Counted from the first letter of the stretch, positions 28,401 through 36,540 are shown. The stretch is DNA of 64,000 nt from an uncultured Rivibacter sp. (GCA_946480925.1 CAMLLU010000012.1:47710-111709); one strand, 5' to 3'. A program made the numbers and translations. The notes: generated by a model from the sequence alone, not told the origin.

Positions 28401-28820
28401 GAACTCGTCGAGGCCGAACTGCCGTCGTTGGGCATTCCGTGGGTCAAGCTCACTGGCGAGACCCGGCGCCGCGCCGAGGTGGTGGCGAGCTTCCAGCAAG
28501 GCGAGGCGCCGCTGTTCCTCATCAGCCTGAAGGCCGGTGGTGTGGGGCTCAACCTCACGGCGGCCGACACGGTGATCCACGTGGACCCGTGGTGGAACCC
28601 GGCTGCGGAGAACCAGGCCACCGACCGCGCCCACCGAATCGGCCAGGACAAGCCGGTGTTCGTCTACAAGCTGGTGGTCGAGGGCAGCATCGAGGAGCGC
28701 ATCCTCGACCTGCAGGAGCGCAAGGCCCGGCTGGCGGCGGGCGTGCTCAGCGACGATGCGGCAGGCACCGTGAAGTTCGGCCCCGAGGACATCGAAGCCC
28801 TGCTGGCACCGCTGACGTAG
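25446..28820 (+). CDS. SNF2/RapA-type helicase with SWIM zinc finger
   Basis: 1124 residues. An N-terminal SWIM finger (Cys78, Cys80, Cys86, His88) precedes a long variable region and the Swi2/Snf2 ATPase: QREGLAWL, Walker A DDMGLGKTAQT (Lys about 691), LDEAQSVKN (Asp783), LTGTPLENHLGELW and, in lobe two, SLKAGGVGLNLTAADTVIHV and ATDRAHRIGQ. Bacterial SNF2 proteins with SWIM domains are DNA translocases with proposed roles in transcription recycling or repair. It stands alone; no restriction or defence genes flank it. Confidence 0.92.
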   Translation: MHLDNSGNAWPVSLSELGRLFDPATLRRGQGYVSRVLGLEGSDTVLRAQVAGSEFQPYRTEIERVPQGNGRPYYRMVCSCPVGGFCKHAVAVLLRYAEQRQSHGPDPLVLEWARGVRAALVPQAKPGKAAKAPQSRLFYRLVPESSLRGELRLSIGKARVDAQGLPAGEMDAWNNVEQALVKPFAFLTDEDVHALQLLQRAAKRAAREGFHGPLDLGASAGGGADLLHALLATRRLVVMRGGLLRNLQRVELAPPRQGEVAWVADAQGRQRAEVRVDGGAAARAFALDDTWFLDEDQAVLGPLQIDGVPAPLLRQLFKLPPLREADLPVVAAVLEELVPAVPRPAFDAALPTIRPRLVPRLLLDTATQQNGLYGVANHRGYGAGVDRSFSHARLFWHYRGEGEQHWQLEAATGPTEPVMFMPLPEGGTLRLQRDTQAEQEARGALVKAGFKPVPPSRLYMYPQPPGLWGLHAEADWGEFFLREVPQLRAAGWEIETTPHFAHRRTHVETWHLDVEPDAEAGGAEWLVSMGVELADGRRLDLAPLLARLLRQDPSWLDATKLQRIKDDQLVDLIDAEGTRIAVEAGRLKPIVRALVDLFDGPEPDGPLRLSRWDAARLAELDDAQRWQFKGDASVRELAQRLRSGTGVRPVKPPKGLGIKLRPYQREGLAWLQYLREQSLAGILADDMGLGKTAQTLAHVLAEKQAGRLDRPALVVLPTSLVFNWRAEAQRIAPALRVLTLHGKERIEQFSRVPENDLVLTTYALLWRDIEALAAHEYHLLVLDEAQSVKNAASRGAEAVRRLQARHRLCLTGTPLENHLGELWTQFDFLLPGFLGDGKSFTKQWRTPIEKRGDGLRAGLLARRVKPFVLRRRKEDVATELPPKTLVVRRVALAGRQRDLYETVRLAVDEDVRRAVAAKGFARSQIAVLDALLKLRQVCCDPLLVKRAKVPKTVERAKMELLREMLPELVSEGRRVLLFSQFTEMLELVEAELPSLGIPWVKLTGETRRRAEVVASFQQGEAPLFLISLKAGGVGLNLTAADTVIHVDPWWNPAAENQATDRAHRIGQDKPVFVYKLVVEGSIEERILDLQERKARLAAGVLSDDAAGTVKFGPEDIEALLAPLT

Positions 28821-28876
28821 CGTGCGGCCCGGCTCGTAAAATCGCCGTTTCTTCAAGCATTCCCGAGGAGCCTTTC

Positions 28877-29800
28877 ATGGGCATGGACGACCGCGACGGC
28901 AAGATCTGGATGGATGGTGAGCTGGTCGACTGGCGCGACGCCAAGATCCACGTGCTGACCCACACGCTGCACTACGGCTGCGGCGCCTTCGAAGGCGTGC
29001 GCGCCTACAACACGGCCAACGGCACCGCCATCTTCCGGCTGCGCGAGCACACGGAACGGCTCTTCAACAGCGCCAAGATCCTGCGCATGAAGATCCCCTT
29101 CACGCTGGAGCAGGTGATGGAGGCGCAATGCGAAGTGGTGCGCGCCAACAAGCTCGAAAGCTGCTACCTGCGCCCGCTCACCTGGATCGGCTCCGAAAAG
29201 CTGGGCGTGAGTCCCAAGGGCAACAAGATCCACCTCATGATCGCGGCCTGGGCCTGGGGCGCCTACCTGGGTGAAGAAGGCCTGAAGCGCGGCATCCGCG
29301 TCAAGACCTCGAGCTACACGCGCCACCACGTCAACATCACGATGACGCAGGCCAAGGCGGTGAGCAACTACACCAACTCCATCCTCGCCAACATGGAGGC
29401 CACCGATGAAGGCTACGACGAGGCGCTGCTGCTCGATTCGGCCGGCTTCGTGAGCGAAGGCGCGGGCGAGAACCTCTTCGTCATCAAGAACGGCGTGGTC
29501 TACACGCCCGACCTCTCGGCCGGCGCATTGAACGGCATCACGCGCAACACCGTGTTCGCCATCTGCAACGACCTTGGCATCAAGCTCGTCGAGAAGCGCA
29601 TCACGCGCGACGAGGTCTACATCTGCGACGAGGCCTTCTTCACCGGCACGGCCGCTGAAGTCACGCCCATCCGCGAACTCGACCGCATCGAGATCGGCGC
29701 GGGTTCGCGCGGCCCCATCACCGAGAAGATCCAGAGCGCCTTCTTCGACATCGTGAACGGCCGCAACCCGAAGTACGCCGAGTGGCTCACCAAGGTTTGA
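28877..29800 (+). CDS. ilvE: branched-chain amino acid aminotransferase
   Basis: 307 residues. Fold-type IV PLP enzyme with HTLHYGCGAFEGVRAY, the PLP lysine in MTQAKAVSNYTNSILA, SEGAGENLFVIK and the ITRNTVFAICNDLG block. It transfers amino groups between glutamate and the 2-oxo acids of Leu, Ile and Val. ATG 28877 follows CGAGGAG. TAAAAT at about 28839 could be its -10. The small zinc-finger gene 11 bases downstream is probably co-transcribed. Confidence 0.94.
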   Translation: MGMDDRDGKIWMDGELVDWRDAKIHVLTHTLHYGCGAFEGVRAYNTANGTAIFRLREHTERLFNSAKILRMKIPFTLEQVMEAQCEVVRANKLESCYLRPLTWIGSEKLGVSPKGNKIHLMIAAWAWGAYLGEEGLKRGIRVKTSSYTRHHVNITMTQAKAVSNYTNSILANMEATDEGYDEALLLDSAGFVSEGAGENLFVIKNGVVYTPDLSAGALNGITRNTVFAICNDLGIKLVEKRITRDEVYICDEAFFTGTAAEVTPIRELDRIEIGAGSRGPITEKIQSAFFDIVNGRNPKYAEWLTKV

Positions 29801-29811
29801 GGGCAGACGAC

Positions 29812-30030
29812 ATGAACGACAGCAGCAACAAGCAACCCAAGGCCGTGGTCGAAGTGGCCGCCGCCGACCTGCAAGGCCCCGGCGTGGTGTTCTGCCCCAA
29901 CCCGAAGATGCCTCTGTGGAGCAACCACCCGCGCGTGTTCATCGACGTGGCGACCACCGGCGAAGGCTGGTGCCCGTATTGCGGCACGGTCTACAAGCTG
30001 AAGGCCGGCGAGAAGGTTTCTGCGCACTAG
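29812..30030 (+). CDS. CHCC zinc-finger protein
   Basis: 72 residues. Metal ligands appear as Cys in FCPNPKMPLW, His in SNHPRVFI and the Cys pair in GWCPYCGTVYKL, the pattern of the zf-CHCC family that includes NDUFS6. In Burkholderiales this gene commonly lies between ilvE and waaF, as here. Precise role is unknown. Confidence 0.9.
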   Translation: MNDSSNKQPKAVVEVAAADLQGPGVVFCPNPKMPLWSNHPRVFIDVATTGEGWCPYCGTVYKLKAGEKVSAH

Positions 30031-30060
30031 GTGCGCACAGACCGGTGACTAGTCACCGGT
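30021..30060. repeat. two adjacent perfect palindromes
   Basis: TGCGCAC-TAG-GTGCGCA lies at 30021-30037, overlapping the zinc-finger stop codon, and the 20-bp palindrome ACCGGTGACTAGTCACCGGT at 30041-30060. GGGTCAC then occurs twice in tandem (30065-30078). No T-run follows, so this is not a standard terminator. Confidence 0.75.
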
Positions 30061-30084
30061 TACGGGTCACGGGTCACTCGAAGA

Positions 30085-31107
30085 ATGAGATCGCTGGTCA
30101 TCGCACCGCAGTGGATCGGCGACGCCGTGATGGCGGAGCCGTTGCTGGCCGAGCTGGCAGCGCGCGGCGAAACGATCACGGTGGCGGCGCTGCCGTGGGT
30201 GGCGCCGGTGCTGCGGGCGATGCCGCAGGTGGCCGAGATCCTGGAGCTGCCGTTCGCGCACGGCCGGCTCGACTGGGCGGCGCGCAAGCAGCTGGCCGCC
30301 ACGCTGCGCGGGCGTTTCGAGCGGGCCTACGTGCTGCCCAACTCCATCAAGTCGGCGCTGGTGCCGTGGATGGCGCGCATCCCGGTGCGGGTGGGTTATC
30401 AGGGCGAAGGCCGCTGGCTGCTGCTGAACCGGCGTGTGCCCAACCCGCGCGATGAACGCCCGCCGATGGTGGCGTTCTATGGCGCGCTGGCCGGCGATGG
30501 TGGCGTGGCGGCCGATGCGCGGCCGAGGTTGTCGCTGCCTTCGGCCAAGGTGCTCGAAGCGCTGGCCCGTGCGCAGGTGCGCCGCGGCGCCTACTGGGTG
30601 TTCGCGCCGGGCGCTGAATACGGCCCGGCCAAGCGCTGGCCCACCGAACACTTCGCCGCGCTGGCGCGCCAGCTCTATGGGCAGAGCCTGCAGCCGGTGC
30701 TGCTGCTGGGCTCGGGCAAGGATGGCTCGGTGTGCGACGAGATTTCGCTGCTGGCGCCCGGCGCCTGCCGCGTGATGGCCGGCAAGACCACGCTCGACGA
30801 GGCGATGGCGCTCATCGCCGGCGCACGCGGCATGGTCAGCAACGACTCGGGGCTGATGCACGTGGCCGCCGGCTTCGACATCCCGCAGGCGGCCGTGTTC
30901 GGCTCCACCAGCCCCGACCACACGCCGCCGCACAGCCCGCAGTCGCGCGTGGTGTGGTTGAAGGGCGAGCTGGGGCTGGACTGCATGCCCTGCTTCGCAC
31001 GCGAATGCCGCTTCGGCCACTACCGCTGCCTCACCGAGGTGAAGCCCGAGCGCGTGGGGGCGGCGTTGCGTGAAGTGGTGGAAGGGCAGCCGGCGCCGGC
31101 ACGGTAG
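30085..31107 (+). CDS. waaF: ADP-heptose:LPS heptosyltransferase II
   Basis: 340 residues, GT9 family. MRSLVIAPQWIGDAVMAEPL is the standard WaaF N-terminus; the C-terminal domain contains FAPGAEYGPAKRWP, VSNDSGLMHVAAGFDIPQAAVFGSTSPDHTPP and the terminal CMPCFARECRFGHYRCL Cys block. It adds the second heptose to the LPS inner core at the cytoplasmic face. Supports a Gram-negative outer membrane with heptose-containing core. Confidence 0.94.
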   Translation: MRSLVIAPQWIGDAVMAEPLLAELAARGETITVAALPWVAPVLRAMPQVAEILELPFAHGRLDWAARKQLAATLRGRFERAYVLPNSIKSALVPWMARIPVRVGYQGEGRWLLLNRRVPNPRDERPPMVAFYGALAGDGGVAADARPRLSLPSAKVLEALARAQVRRGAYWVFAPGAEYGPAKRWPTEHFAALARQLYGQSLQPVLLLGSGKDGSVCDEISLLAPGACRVMAGKTTLDEAMALIAGARGMVSNDSGLMHVAAGFDIPQAAVFGSTSPDHTPPHSPQSRVVWLKGELGLDCMPCFARECRFGHYRCLTEVKPERVGAALREVVEGQPAPAR

Positions 31108-31144
31108 CCACGGGCGCCGAGGTGCGCATGAAACCGCGACTCAA

Positions 31145-31352
31145 CAGCCTTCACCACGGAGGCGCGGAGGACGCGGAGATGCGCAAAGGAATGCAGGCTT
31201 TTCCACGGTCCCCCGCGTTCCCTGCGTCTCGACGCATGAACCTCTGCGCCGCGTCCAGCGGTCGCAGCCCAGTGGACGCCGCGGATCCGGCTTCGCCGGT
31301 CCGCCGGCGTCGTCCCCTTGAGGGGGAGCGGCGAAGCCGCTACGGGGGTGGT
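31145..31352. repeat. GC-rich intergenic repeat region after waaF
   Basis: Two elements are joined here. The first (about 31145-31260) has a CACGGAGGCGCGGAGGACGC left arm and a CCTCTGCGCCGCGTCC right arm that can fold back. The second (about 31262-31352) contains GGATCCGGCTTCGCCGGTCC and CCTTGAGGGGGAGCGGCGAA, a motif like those repeated between genes in Comamonadaceae. No gene is seen in the 250 bases between waaF and the DUF3455 gene. Confidence 0.55.
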
Positions 31353-31357
31353 TCATT

Positions 31358-31948
31358 TCAGCGGCCGTAGAACACGTAGTCGGCCTGATACGCGACTTGC
31401 TGTCGTGCCCCCTTGTTCGCCATGCCGCATGCCACGGCCGGCGCCACGCCGCCTTGCGTCTTGAGCCGCTGGATGTAGCTCACGCCCTGCATCGCGCCCA
31501 TGCCGCCGGCCGGCTCGGCCTTCACCAGCTGCAGTGGGATGCTGCCCGGCTGGTTCGGCGCCACCGCGACCTGCTTGCCGGTGACCCTGGAACCGTCGTT
31601 GGCCTCCCAGGTGGGGCCGCCGTAGTACTTGCCGACCACCTGGCCGTCGGCGCCTTTCAGTGCGGCCATGGGCGCCACGAAGGCCCATTCGTACTGGCCG
31701 GCCACGTCTTTCTTCTCGCGGCATTCGTAGGTGATCTCGCCCACGCCCACGGTCCACAGTTTCTGCATCTCGCCGGCCGGCGCGCGCACGGCTTCGGGCA
31801 GCGCGGCGTTGTCGACGGTGGCCGTCTTCGGTGCCATCGGCATCGCACAGGCGGCCAGCAGCGCGGGCAGGGCCAGCAACACGCCGGTGCCCTGGAGCAG
31901 GCCGCGGCGTGGGGTGGAAACGGGAGGGGTCGAAAGGATGATGGGCAT
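31358..31948 (-). CDS. DUF3455 Tat-type lipoprotein
   Basis: 196 residues. The N-terminus has a twin-arginine segment (PRRGLLQGTGVLLALP) ending in a lipobox (ALLAAC), so it looks like a Tat-exported lipoprotein. The body carries DUF3455 features (GEITYECREK, YEWAFVAPMAALKGADGQVV, GPTWEANDGSRVTG, GVSYIQRLKTQGGVAP). Function is unknown, but the family is often tied to stress regulons. It lies downstream of the ECF sigma/anti-sigma pair on the same strand. Confidence 0.82.
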   Translation of the reverse strand: MPIILSTPPVSTPRRGLLQGTGVLLALPALLAACAMPMAPKTATVDNAALPEAVRAPAGEMQKLWTVGVGEITYECREKKDVAGQYEWAFVAPMAALKGADGQVVGKYYGGPTWEANDGSRVTGKQVAVAPNQPGSIPLQLVKAEPAGGMGAMQGVSYIQRLKTQGGVAPAVACGMANKGARQQVAYQADYVFYGR

Positions 31949-32002
31949 TGCAGTCTCCGAAGTCCGTTGAGGGGCACCGCCGGTGCAGCGGCGTGAGGGG
32001 CC

Positions 32003-32030
32003 CATACGGACGGATCCGGAGACTGGATGC
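32003..32030 (-). promoter_or_regulatory. candidate ECF-type promoter for the DUF3455 gene
   Basis: On the minus strand GCATCC (32030-32025) and CGTATG (32008-32003) are 16 bases apart, 55 bases upstream of the DUF3455 start. The elements resemble ECF-sigma promoters, but no matching copy was found upstream of the sigma gene itself. Confidence 0.3.
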
Positions 32031-32043
32031 GCGGCGCCTATCC

Positions 32044-32757
32044 CTAGATTTGAAGTTTTCCCACCGACAGGATCGGCCCCGTCGGCGCACCGGTGGGCGA
32101 ACCGCCGGCCGGCTCCAGGCTCACCGCAAACGCCGCGGTGTCTTTCAGCAGCTGCGTGCGCAGCACCGTGGTGGCCGTCTGCGGCGACACCAGGCCCAGC
32201 GAGCGCGGTGCGCCCTGGCCGGGCACGGCCCACAGCTCGAGCGCGCGGCTGGCATCGAGCGCCACGGCGTTGAGGGGCTTCAGCACGAGTGCCTTGCCGT
32301 CGGCGCTTACGCTGGCCACGAAGCTGGCCTGCACCACGCCGGCCGCTTCGGGGTTGGCATTCATCACGATCACGATGGGCGGCTGGGTCGGCTGCGGCTG
32401 GGTCAGCAGCACGCCGAAGCCGATGGCCGCGATGGTGGCGAAGCTCGCCATCGCCTGCCACACGCCCAGGCGCTTCCACCATGGCAGCGGCACGGCGGGC
32501 GACGGGTTCCTGCCGGCAGTGGCAGGGAGGGCGAACAGCGTCTTCTCGACGCCCAGCCACACCGCCCGCGACGGTTGCACCGGCTGCACCGAGGCGGCCA
32601 GCGGCATGAGCCGGTCGTGCCAGTCACGCACCGCCGCGCGCAGCGCGGGGTGGGCCTGCAGCAGCGTCTCGAAACGGCGCCGTGCAGGGCCGCGTAGCGT
32701 GCCGAGCGCGTATTCGGCAGCCAGGCGGTCGGCGAGGGCGGGGCGGCCGTAGTCCAT
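32044..32757 (-). CDS. anti-sigma factor, RskA-like
   Basis: 237 residues. The cytoplasmic N-terminal domain (LADRLAAEYALGTLRGPARR, then FETLLQAHPALRAAVRDWHD) is the usual anti-sigma domain without a zinc motif; one membrane helix (AMASFATIAAIGFGVLL) and a periplasmic RskA-type C-terminal domain (ALELWAVPGQGAPRSLGLV) follow. It starts one base after the sigma stop, so the two are coupled. It should hold the sigma factor inactive until a periplasmic signal. Confidence 0.88.
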   Translation of the reverse strand: MDYGRPALADRLAAEYALGTLRGPARRRFETLLQAHPALRAAVRDWHDRLMPLAASVQPVQPSRAVWLGVEKTLFALPATAGRNPSPAVPLPWWKRLGVWQAMASFATIAAIGFGVLLTQPQPTQPPIVIVMNANPEAAGVVQASFVASVSADGKALVLKPLNAVALDASRALELWAVPGQGAPRSLGLVSPQTATTVLRTQLLKDTAAFAVSLEPAGGSPTGAPTGPILSVGKLQI

Positions 32758-32758
32758 C

Positions 32759-33379
32759 TCAAATGCTTTCGGGCCTCGCGCCCATGCGCTCGAGACAGGC
32801 CTTGAGCGCCAGCAACCCGCGCCGCACCCAGCTCTTCACCGACCCCAGCGGCTGCTTCAGGTGCTCGGCCACCTCGGCGTGCGACAGGCCCTGGTAGAAC
32901 GCCAGCGCCAGGCTCTGCTGCTGTTCGCCTGAAAGGCCGCCCATGCAGCTCTGGATGGCGCGCGCATAAGAGGCTCGGCCCAGCAGCTCCAGCGGGCCGG
33001 CGTCGTCGGAAGCGAAGTCCTGCAGCATGTCGTGTTCGTCGTCATCGTCAGGGCCGGCCGTGGTCGTGCTCACGGTCTGCGGTTCGGTCTGGCGGCGGCG
33101 CAGGCTGTCGATGGCCCGGTTGCGGGCGATGCTGGTGAGCCAGGTCAGCGGCTGGCTCAAGGCGGCATCGAAGGTCTGCGCCGCGCGCCACACGTTGACG
33201 TACACCTCTTGCAGCACGTCCTCGGCCTGGGCCCGGTCTCGATTGATACGTAACACGACGCCCAACAGATGCGCACTCGTGCGCTCGTAAAGCGTGCCGA
33301 ATGCCGCACGATCGCCCAGCGCCACGCGCGACAGCAGGCCGGCGAGCTCGCGACTGCGTTCGGTCCAGTCATCGGTCAT
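32759..33379 (-). CDS. ECF RNA polymerase sigma factor
   Basis: 206 residues. Region 2 has AEDVLQEVYVNVWRAAQTFD and LTWLTSIARNRAIDSLRRRQ; an acidic linker (GPDDDDEHDMLQDFASDD) separates it from region 4 with LAFYQGLSHAEVAEHLKQPLGSVKSWVRRGL. Paired with a membrane anti-sigma factor. ATG 33379 was chosen over a longer upstream frame without conserved sequence. Divergent from purU. Confidence 0.92.
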   Translation of the reverse strand: MTDDWTERSRELAGLLSRVALGDRAAFGTLYERTSAHLLGVVLRINRDRAQAEDVLQEVYVNVWRAAQTFDAALSQPLTWLTSIARNRAIDSLRRRQTEPQTVSTTTAGPDDDDEHDMLQDFASDDAGPLELLGRASYARAIQSCMGGLSGEQQQSLALAFYQGLSHAEVAEHLKQPLGSVKSWVRRGLLALKACLERMGARPESI

Positions 33380-33519
33380 GACGGATGTCTCATTGGCGCG
33401 GCGTGACGAAGTGCACGGGATTCTAGGGACGGCCCGCCACGATGGCGAACGCAAATGGGCCTGATACGCGGCGGCCCGCCCGGTGGATGCAGGGTCCGGC
33501 TCCTACAATCCCGCCCACC

Positions 33520-34407
33520 ATGCACACCGCCGCCCGCGAATTCGTCCTCACGTTGTCGTGCCGAGATGCCAAAGGCATCGTCTACGCCGTCTCCGGCCTG
33601 CTCTACCAGGCGGGCTGCAACATCCTCGATTCGCAGCAGTACGGCGACGTGCAAGGCGAGGACGGCACGGGCCTGTTCTTCATGCGCGTGCACTTCGAGG
33701 CGCCCGCGCATCTGGCCGACGCGCCCACGCTGGCCCGACTGTTCGGCAACGTGCGCGAGCAGTTCGGCATGAACGCCCAGTTCCACGACCTGAGCCGCAA
33801 GCCGCGCGTGCTGGTGCTCGTGAGCAAGCACGGCCACTGCCTGAACGACCTCCTGTTCCGCTGGCAGACCCGCACGCTCGACGTCGAGATACCGGCGGTC
33901 GTGTCCAACCACCCGGACTTCGCGCCGCTGGTCAAGGGCTACGGCATCGACTTCCACCACCTGCCGCTGGCCACCGGTGCGTCGCACGACGCCAAGCGGG
34001 AGCAGGAGGCACAGATCGAAAAGCTGGTCACCGAACACGACATCGACCTCGTGGTGCTGGCGCGCTACATGCAGATCCTGAGCCCTGAATTCTGCGAATT
34101 CCTCAAGGGCCGCGCGATCAACATCCACCACAGCTTCCTGCCCAGCTTCAAGGGCGCCAAGCCCTATTACCAGGCGCACGAGCGCGGCGTGAAGCTCATC
34201 GGCGCGACTGCCCACTACGTGACGGCCGACCTCGACGAGGGACCCATCATCGAGCAGGACGTCGAGCGCGTGGACCACACGCTCGACCCCGACGACTTCA
34301 CTGCCGTGGGCCGCGACGTCGAATGCGTGGTACTGGCGCGTGCGGTGAAGTGGCACGTGGAGCACCGCGTGCTGCTCAACGGCCGCAAGACAGTGGTGTT
34401 CAAGTAA
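33520..34407 (+). CDS. purU: formyltetrahydrofolate deformylase
   Basis: 295 residues. An N-terminal ACT-type domain (EFVLTLSCRDAKGIVYAVSG) is followed by a formyltransferase domain with the catalytic block INIHHSFLPSFKGAKPY and the Asp block DLDEGPIIEQDV. PurU releases formate from 10-formyl-THF to balance one-carbon pools. TACAAT lies 15 bases before ATG 33520, suggesting a very short leader. Normal length, no defects. Confidence 0.95.
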   Translation: MHTAAREFVLTLSCRDAKGIVYAVSGLLYQAGCNILDSQQYGDVQGEDGTGLFFMRVHFEAPAHLADAPTLARLFGNVREQFGMNAQFHDLSRKPRVLVLVSKHGHCLNDLLFRWQTRTLDVEIPAVVSNHPDFAPLVKGYGIDFHHLPLATGASHDAKREQEAQIEKLVTEHDIDLVVLARYMQILSPEFCEFLKGRAINIHHSFLPSFKGAKPYYQAHERGVKLIGATAHYVTADLDEGPIIEQDVERVDHTLDPDDFTAVGRDVECVVLARAVKWHVEHRVLLNGRKTVVFK

Positions 34408-34418
34408 AAGGCACGGCC

Positions 34419-34865
34419 ATGCGAACGAAAGCGCCGCCCGTGAGCACCACCGCAGAAGACATCGAAGCCCAGTTCTACGAGGCCTTGCAGCAGGCTGACA
34501 TCGAAAGGCTCATGGCCGTGTGGTCGGACGACGACGACATCGCCTGCGTCCACCCCGGCGGGCCGCGCGTCATCGGTGCCGCGGCCATTCGCGCCACCTT
34601 CGAGACCATCTTCGCCAGCGGTGCGGTCGACGTGCGCGTGCACCAGCTGCGCAGCGTGCAGGCGCACGGCTGCGTGGTGCACCACGTGGTCGAGCACGTG
34701 CAGGTGCAGGGCGACGACGGCCAGCCGCAGGCCGCCTACGTGCTGGCCACCAACGTCTACATGGAAACGCCGCTGGGCTGGCGCATGGTCGTGCACCATG
34801 CGAGCCCCGGCAGCGCGCGCGAGCTGCAGGAAATCAGCGAGGTGCCTTCGTCCCTGCTCCACTGA
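34419..34865 (+). CDS. SnoaL/NTF2-like small protein
   Basis: 148 residues. The pattern DIEAQFYEALQQADIERLMAVWSDDDDIACVHPGG, then GAAAIRATFETIFASG and a final strand GWRMVVHHAS fits the NTF2-like fold with a cone-shaped pocket. No clear catalytic residues can be chosen. It lies 11 bases after purU and 9 before the hydrolase gene, so the three form an operon. Confidence 0.82.
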   Translation: MRTKAPPVSTTAEDIEAQFYEALQQADIERLMAVWSDDDDIACVHPGGPRVIGAAAIRATFETIFASGAVDVRVHQLRSVQAHGCVVHHVVEHVQVQGDDGQPQAAYVLATNVYMETPLGWRMVVHHASPGSARELQEISEVPSSLLH

Positions 34866-34874
34866 CGACGAACG

Positions 34875-35879
34875 ATGCAAAGCTACCGCGCACCCGGCTG
34901 GATGGGCTGGAGCGGCGCCCTGGGCGGCAACGTGCAGACCATCTGGCCGGCACTGTTCTCCCGCCGCTTCCACGGGCTGGTGCCGCAGTTCCGCCGCGAA
35001 CGCTGGACCACGCCCGACGCCGACTTCATCGACGTCGATTTCCTGGCCGACACCGAAGCACGCACCGAAGCGCCGCTGTTGGTGCTGTTCCACGGCCTCG
35101 AAGGCTCTTCGGCCAGCCACTATGCGCAGTCCTTCGCGCACTGGGCGCGCCAGCACGGCTGGCGCTTCGTGGTGCCGCACTTCCGTGGCTGCTCCGGCGA
35201 AATCAACCTCGCGCCGCGGGCCTACCACTCGGGCGACTTCGAAGAGGTGGGCTGGGTGCTGCAGCGCCTGCGCGAGCGCCTCGATGTGCAGCAGACTGCG
35301 GCGCCGCTGCTCGCGGTGGGCGTGTCGCTGGGCGGCAATGCCTTGCTGCGCTGGGCCGAAGAAGGCGGCGAGGCCGCATCGGGCATCGCCCGCGCCGTCT
35401 GCGCGATCTCGTCGCCCATCGACCTTGCCGCCGGCGGGCGGGCCATTTCGAAGGGCTTCAACCGCCAGATCTACACGCGCATGTTCCTGCGCACGATGAA
35501 GCCCAAGGCGCTGGCCAAGCTGGCGCAGTTCCCGGGCCTGTTCGACCGCCAGCGCCTCGTGGCCGCGCGTGACCTCTACGAGTTCGACAACGTCTTCACC
35601 GCGCCGCTGCACGGCTTTCGCAACACCGACGACTACTGGGGGCGTGCCTCGGCCAAGCCGCACCTGGCGCGCATCCGCATCCCGGCGCTGGTGCTCAACG
35701 CGCTGAACGACCCGTTCGTGCCCGGTGACAGCCTGCCGCGCCGCCACGAGGTGGGCGCCTTCGTCACGCTGTGGCAGCCGGCGCACGGCGGGCACGTGGG
35801 GTTCCCGCACGGGGGCTTTCCGGGCCACGTGATGCACCTCCCTGATGCCGTCATGGGCTGGATGTCGCGCCAGCTCTGA
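34875..35879 (+). CDS. YheT-family alpha/beta hydrolase
   Basis: 334 residues. MQSYRAPGWMGWSGALGGNVQTIWP is the typical YheT start; LVLFHGLEGSSASHYAQSFA carries the oxyanion region and GVSLGGNALLRW the nucleophile elbow. A downstream NALNDPFVP supplies the Asp and GGHVGFPHGGF the His. The family contains esterases with unknown natural substrate. Third gene of the purU unit. Confidence 0.9.
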   Translation: MQSYRAPGWMGWSGALGGNVQTIWPALFSRRFHGLVPQFRRERWTTPDADFIDVDFLADTEARTEAPLLVLFHGLEGSSASHYAQSFAHWARQHGWRFVVPHFRGCSGEINLAPRAYHSGDFEEVGWVLQRLRERLDVQQTAAPLLAVGVSLGGNALLRWAEEGGEAASGIARAVCAISSPIDLAAGGRAISKGFNRQIYTRMFLRTMKPKALAKLAQFPGLFDRQRLVAARDLYEFDNVFTAPLHGFRNTDDYWGRASAKPHLARIRIPALVLNALNDPFVPGDSLPRRHEVGAFVTLWQPAHGGHVGFPHGGFPGHVMHLPDAVMGWMSRQL

Positions 35880-35893
35880 TCGACACTGCGCGC

Positions 35894-36454
35894 ATGGACG
35901 ACATCGTCAAGGCGGCCCTCAAGAAGTGGCCCAACGTGCCCGCCTGCTACGGCTGGCTCGCGCTCGATGCGCGCGGCGACTGGTACATGCGCGACGACCG
36001 CGTGCAGGCCGCAGGCCCCTTTCCGCAGGTCAAGGGCAGCCGCATCAACCACGACAAGCTGAAGGAATTCATCCACCGCAACTACGACGCCGACGAGCAT
36101 GGCGCGTGGTTCTTCCAGAACGGCCCGCAACGCGTGTACGTGGAGATCGAGGCCGCGCCGCTGGTGCTGTGGGTGTCGAGCGGCAGCGAAGCCGGGCGCT
36201 GGGTGGTGCAGGCCCACACCGGGCGAGACGCCGGCCAGGTGCGCAGCGCCTGGCTCGACGAGCATGGCCGCCTGTTCCTCGACACCGATGCCGGCTTCGG
36301 CATCGTGCGCTCGCTCGACATGGACGCGGCCGCCGACGCAGTGAACAGCGGTGCATGGGTGCCGCAGACCGTGGGCTTCGCCGAGCTGCCGGTGCGCTTC
36401 GGCTACAGGCTGAGCCCCCAGCAGTTGCAGCAGCAACAGCCGGCGCGGGCCTGA
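35894..36454 (+). CDS. conserved hypothetical protein (DUF294x type)
   Basis: 186 residues, soluble. It starts MDDIVKAALKKWPNVPACYG with WLALDARGDWYMRDDRVQAAG and contains HRNYDADEHGAWFFQNGPQRVYVEIEAAPLVLW; it ends in a Gln-rich tail. I recognise the pattern as a conserved betaproteobacterial DUF (DUF2944 or DUF2946) but not its function. It is 14 bases after the hydrolase and ends at a bidirectional terminator. Confidence 0.75.
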   Translation: MDDIVKAALKKWPNVPACYGWLALDARGDWYMRDDRVQAAGPFPQVKGSRINHDKLKEFIHRNYDADEHGAWFFQNGPQRVYVEIEAAPLVLWVSSGSEAGRWVVQAHTGRDAGQVRSAWLDEHGRLFLDTDAGFGIVRSLDMDAAADAVNSGAWVPQTVGFAELPVRFGYRLSPQQLQQQQPARA

Positions 36455-36480
36455 GGCGCAGCTTCGAGCGGGCAACAAAA

Positions 36481-36502
36481 AAGCCGGTCGCTCGACCGGC
36501 TT
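36481..36502. terminator. bidirectional Rho-independent terminator
   Basis: A 10-bp perfect stem (AAGCCGGTCG at 36481-36490 and its complement at 36493-36502) is flanked by A-rich sequence on the left and TTT on the right. It lies between two convergent genes and can serve both. Confidence 0.88.
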
Positions 36503-36540
36503 TCTGCTTGGGGGGCGATTTGGGCGCGATGCCCTGTTCC

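Noticed and set aside
25209..28856. 1215-codon open frame opposite the SNF2 helicase gene
   Set aside because: Same reason: low-complexity translation and a fully conserved helicase on the other strand.
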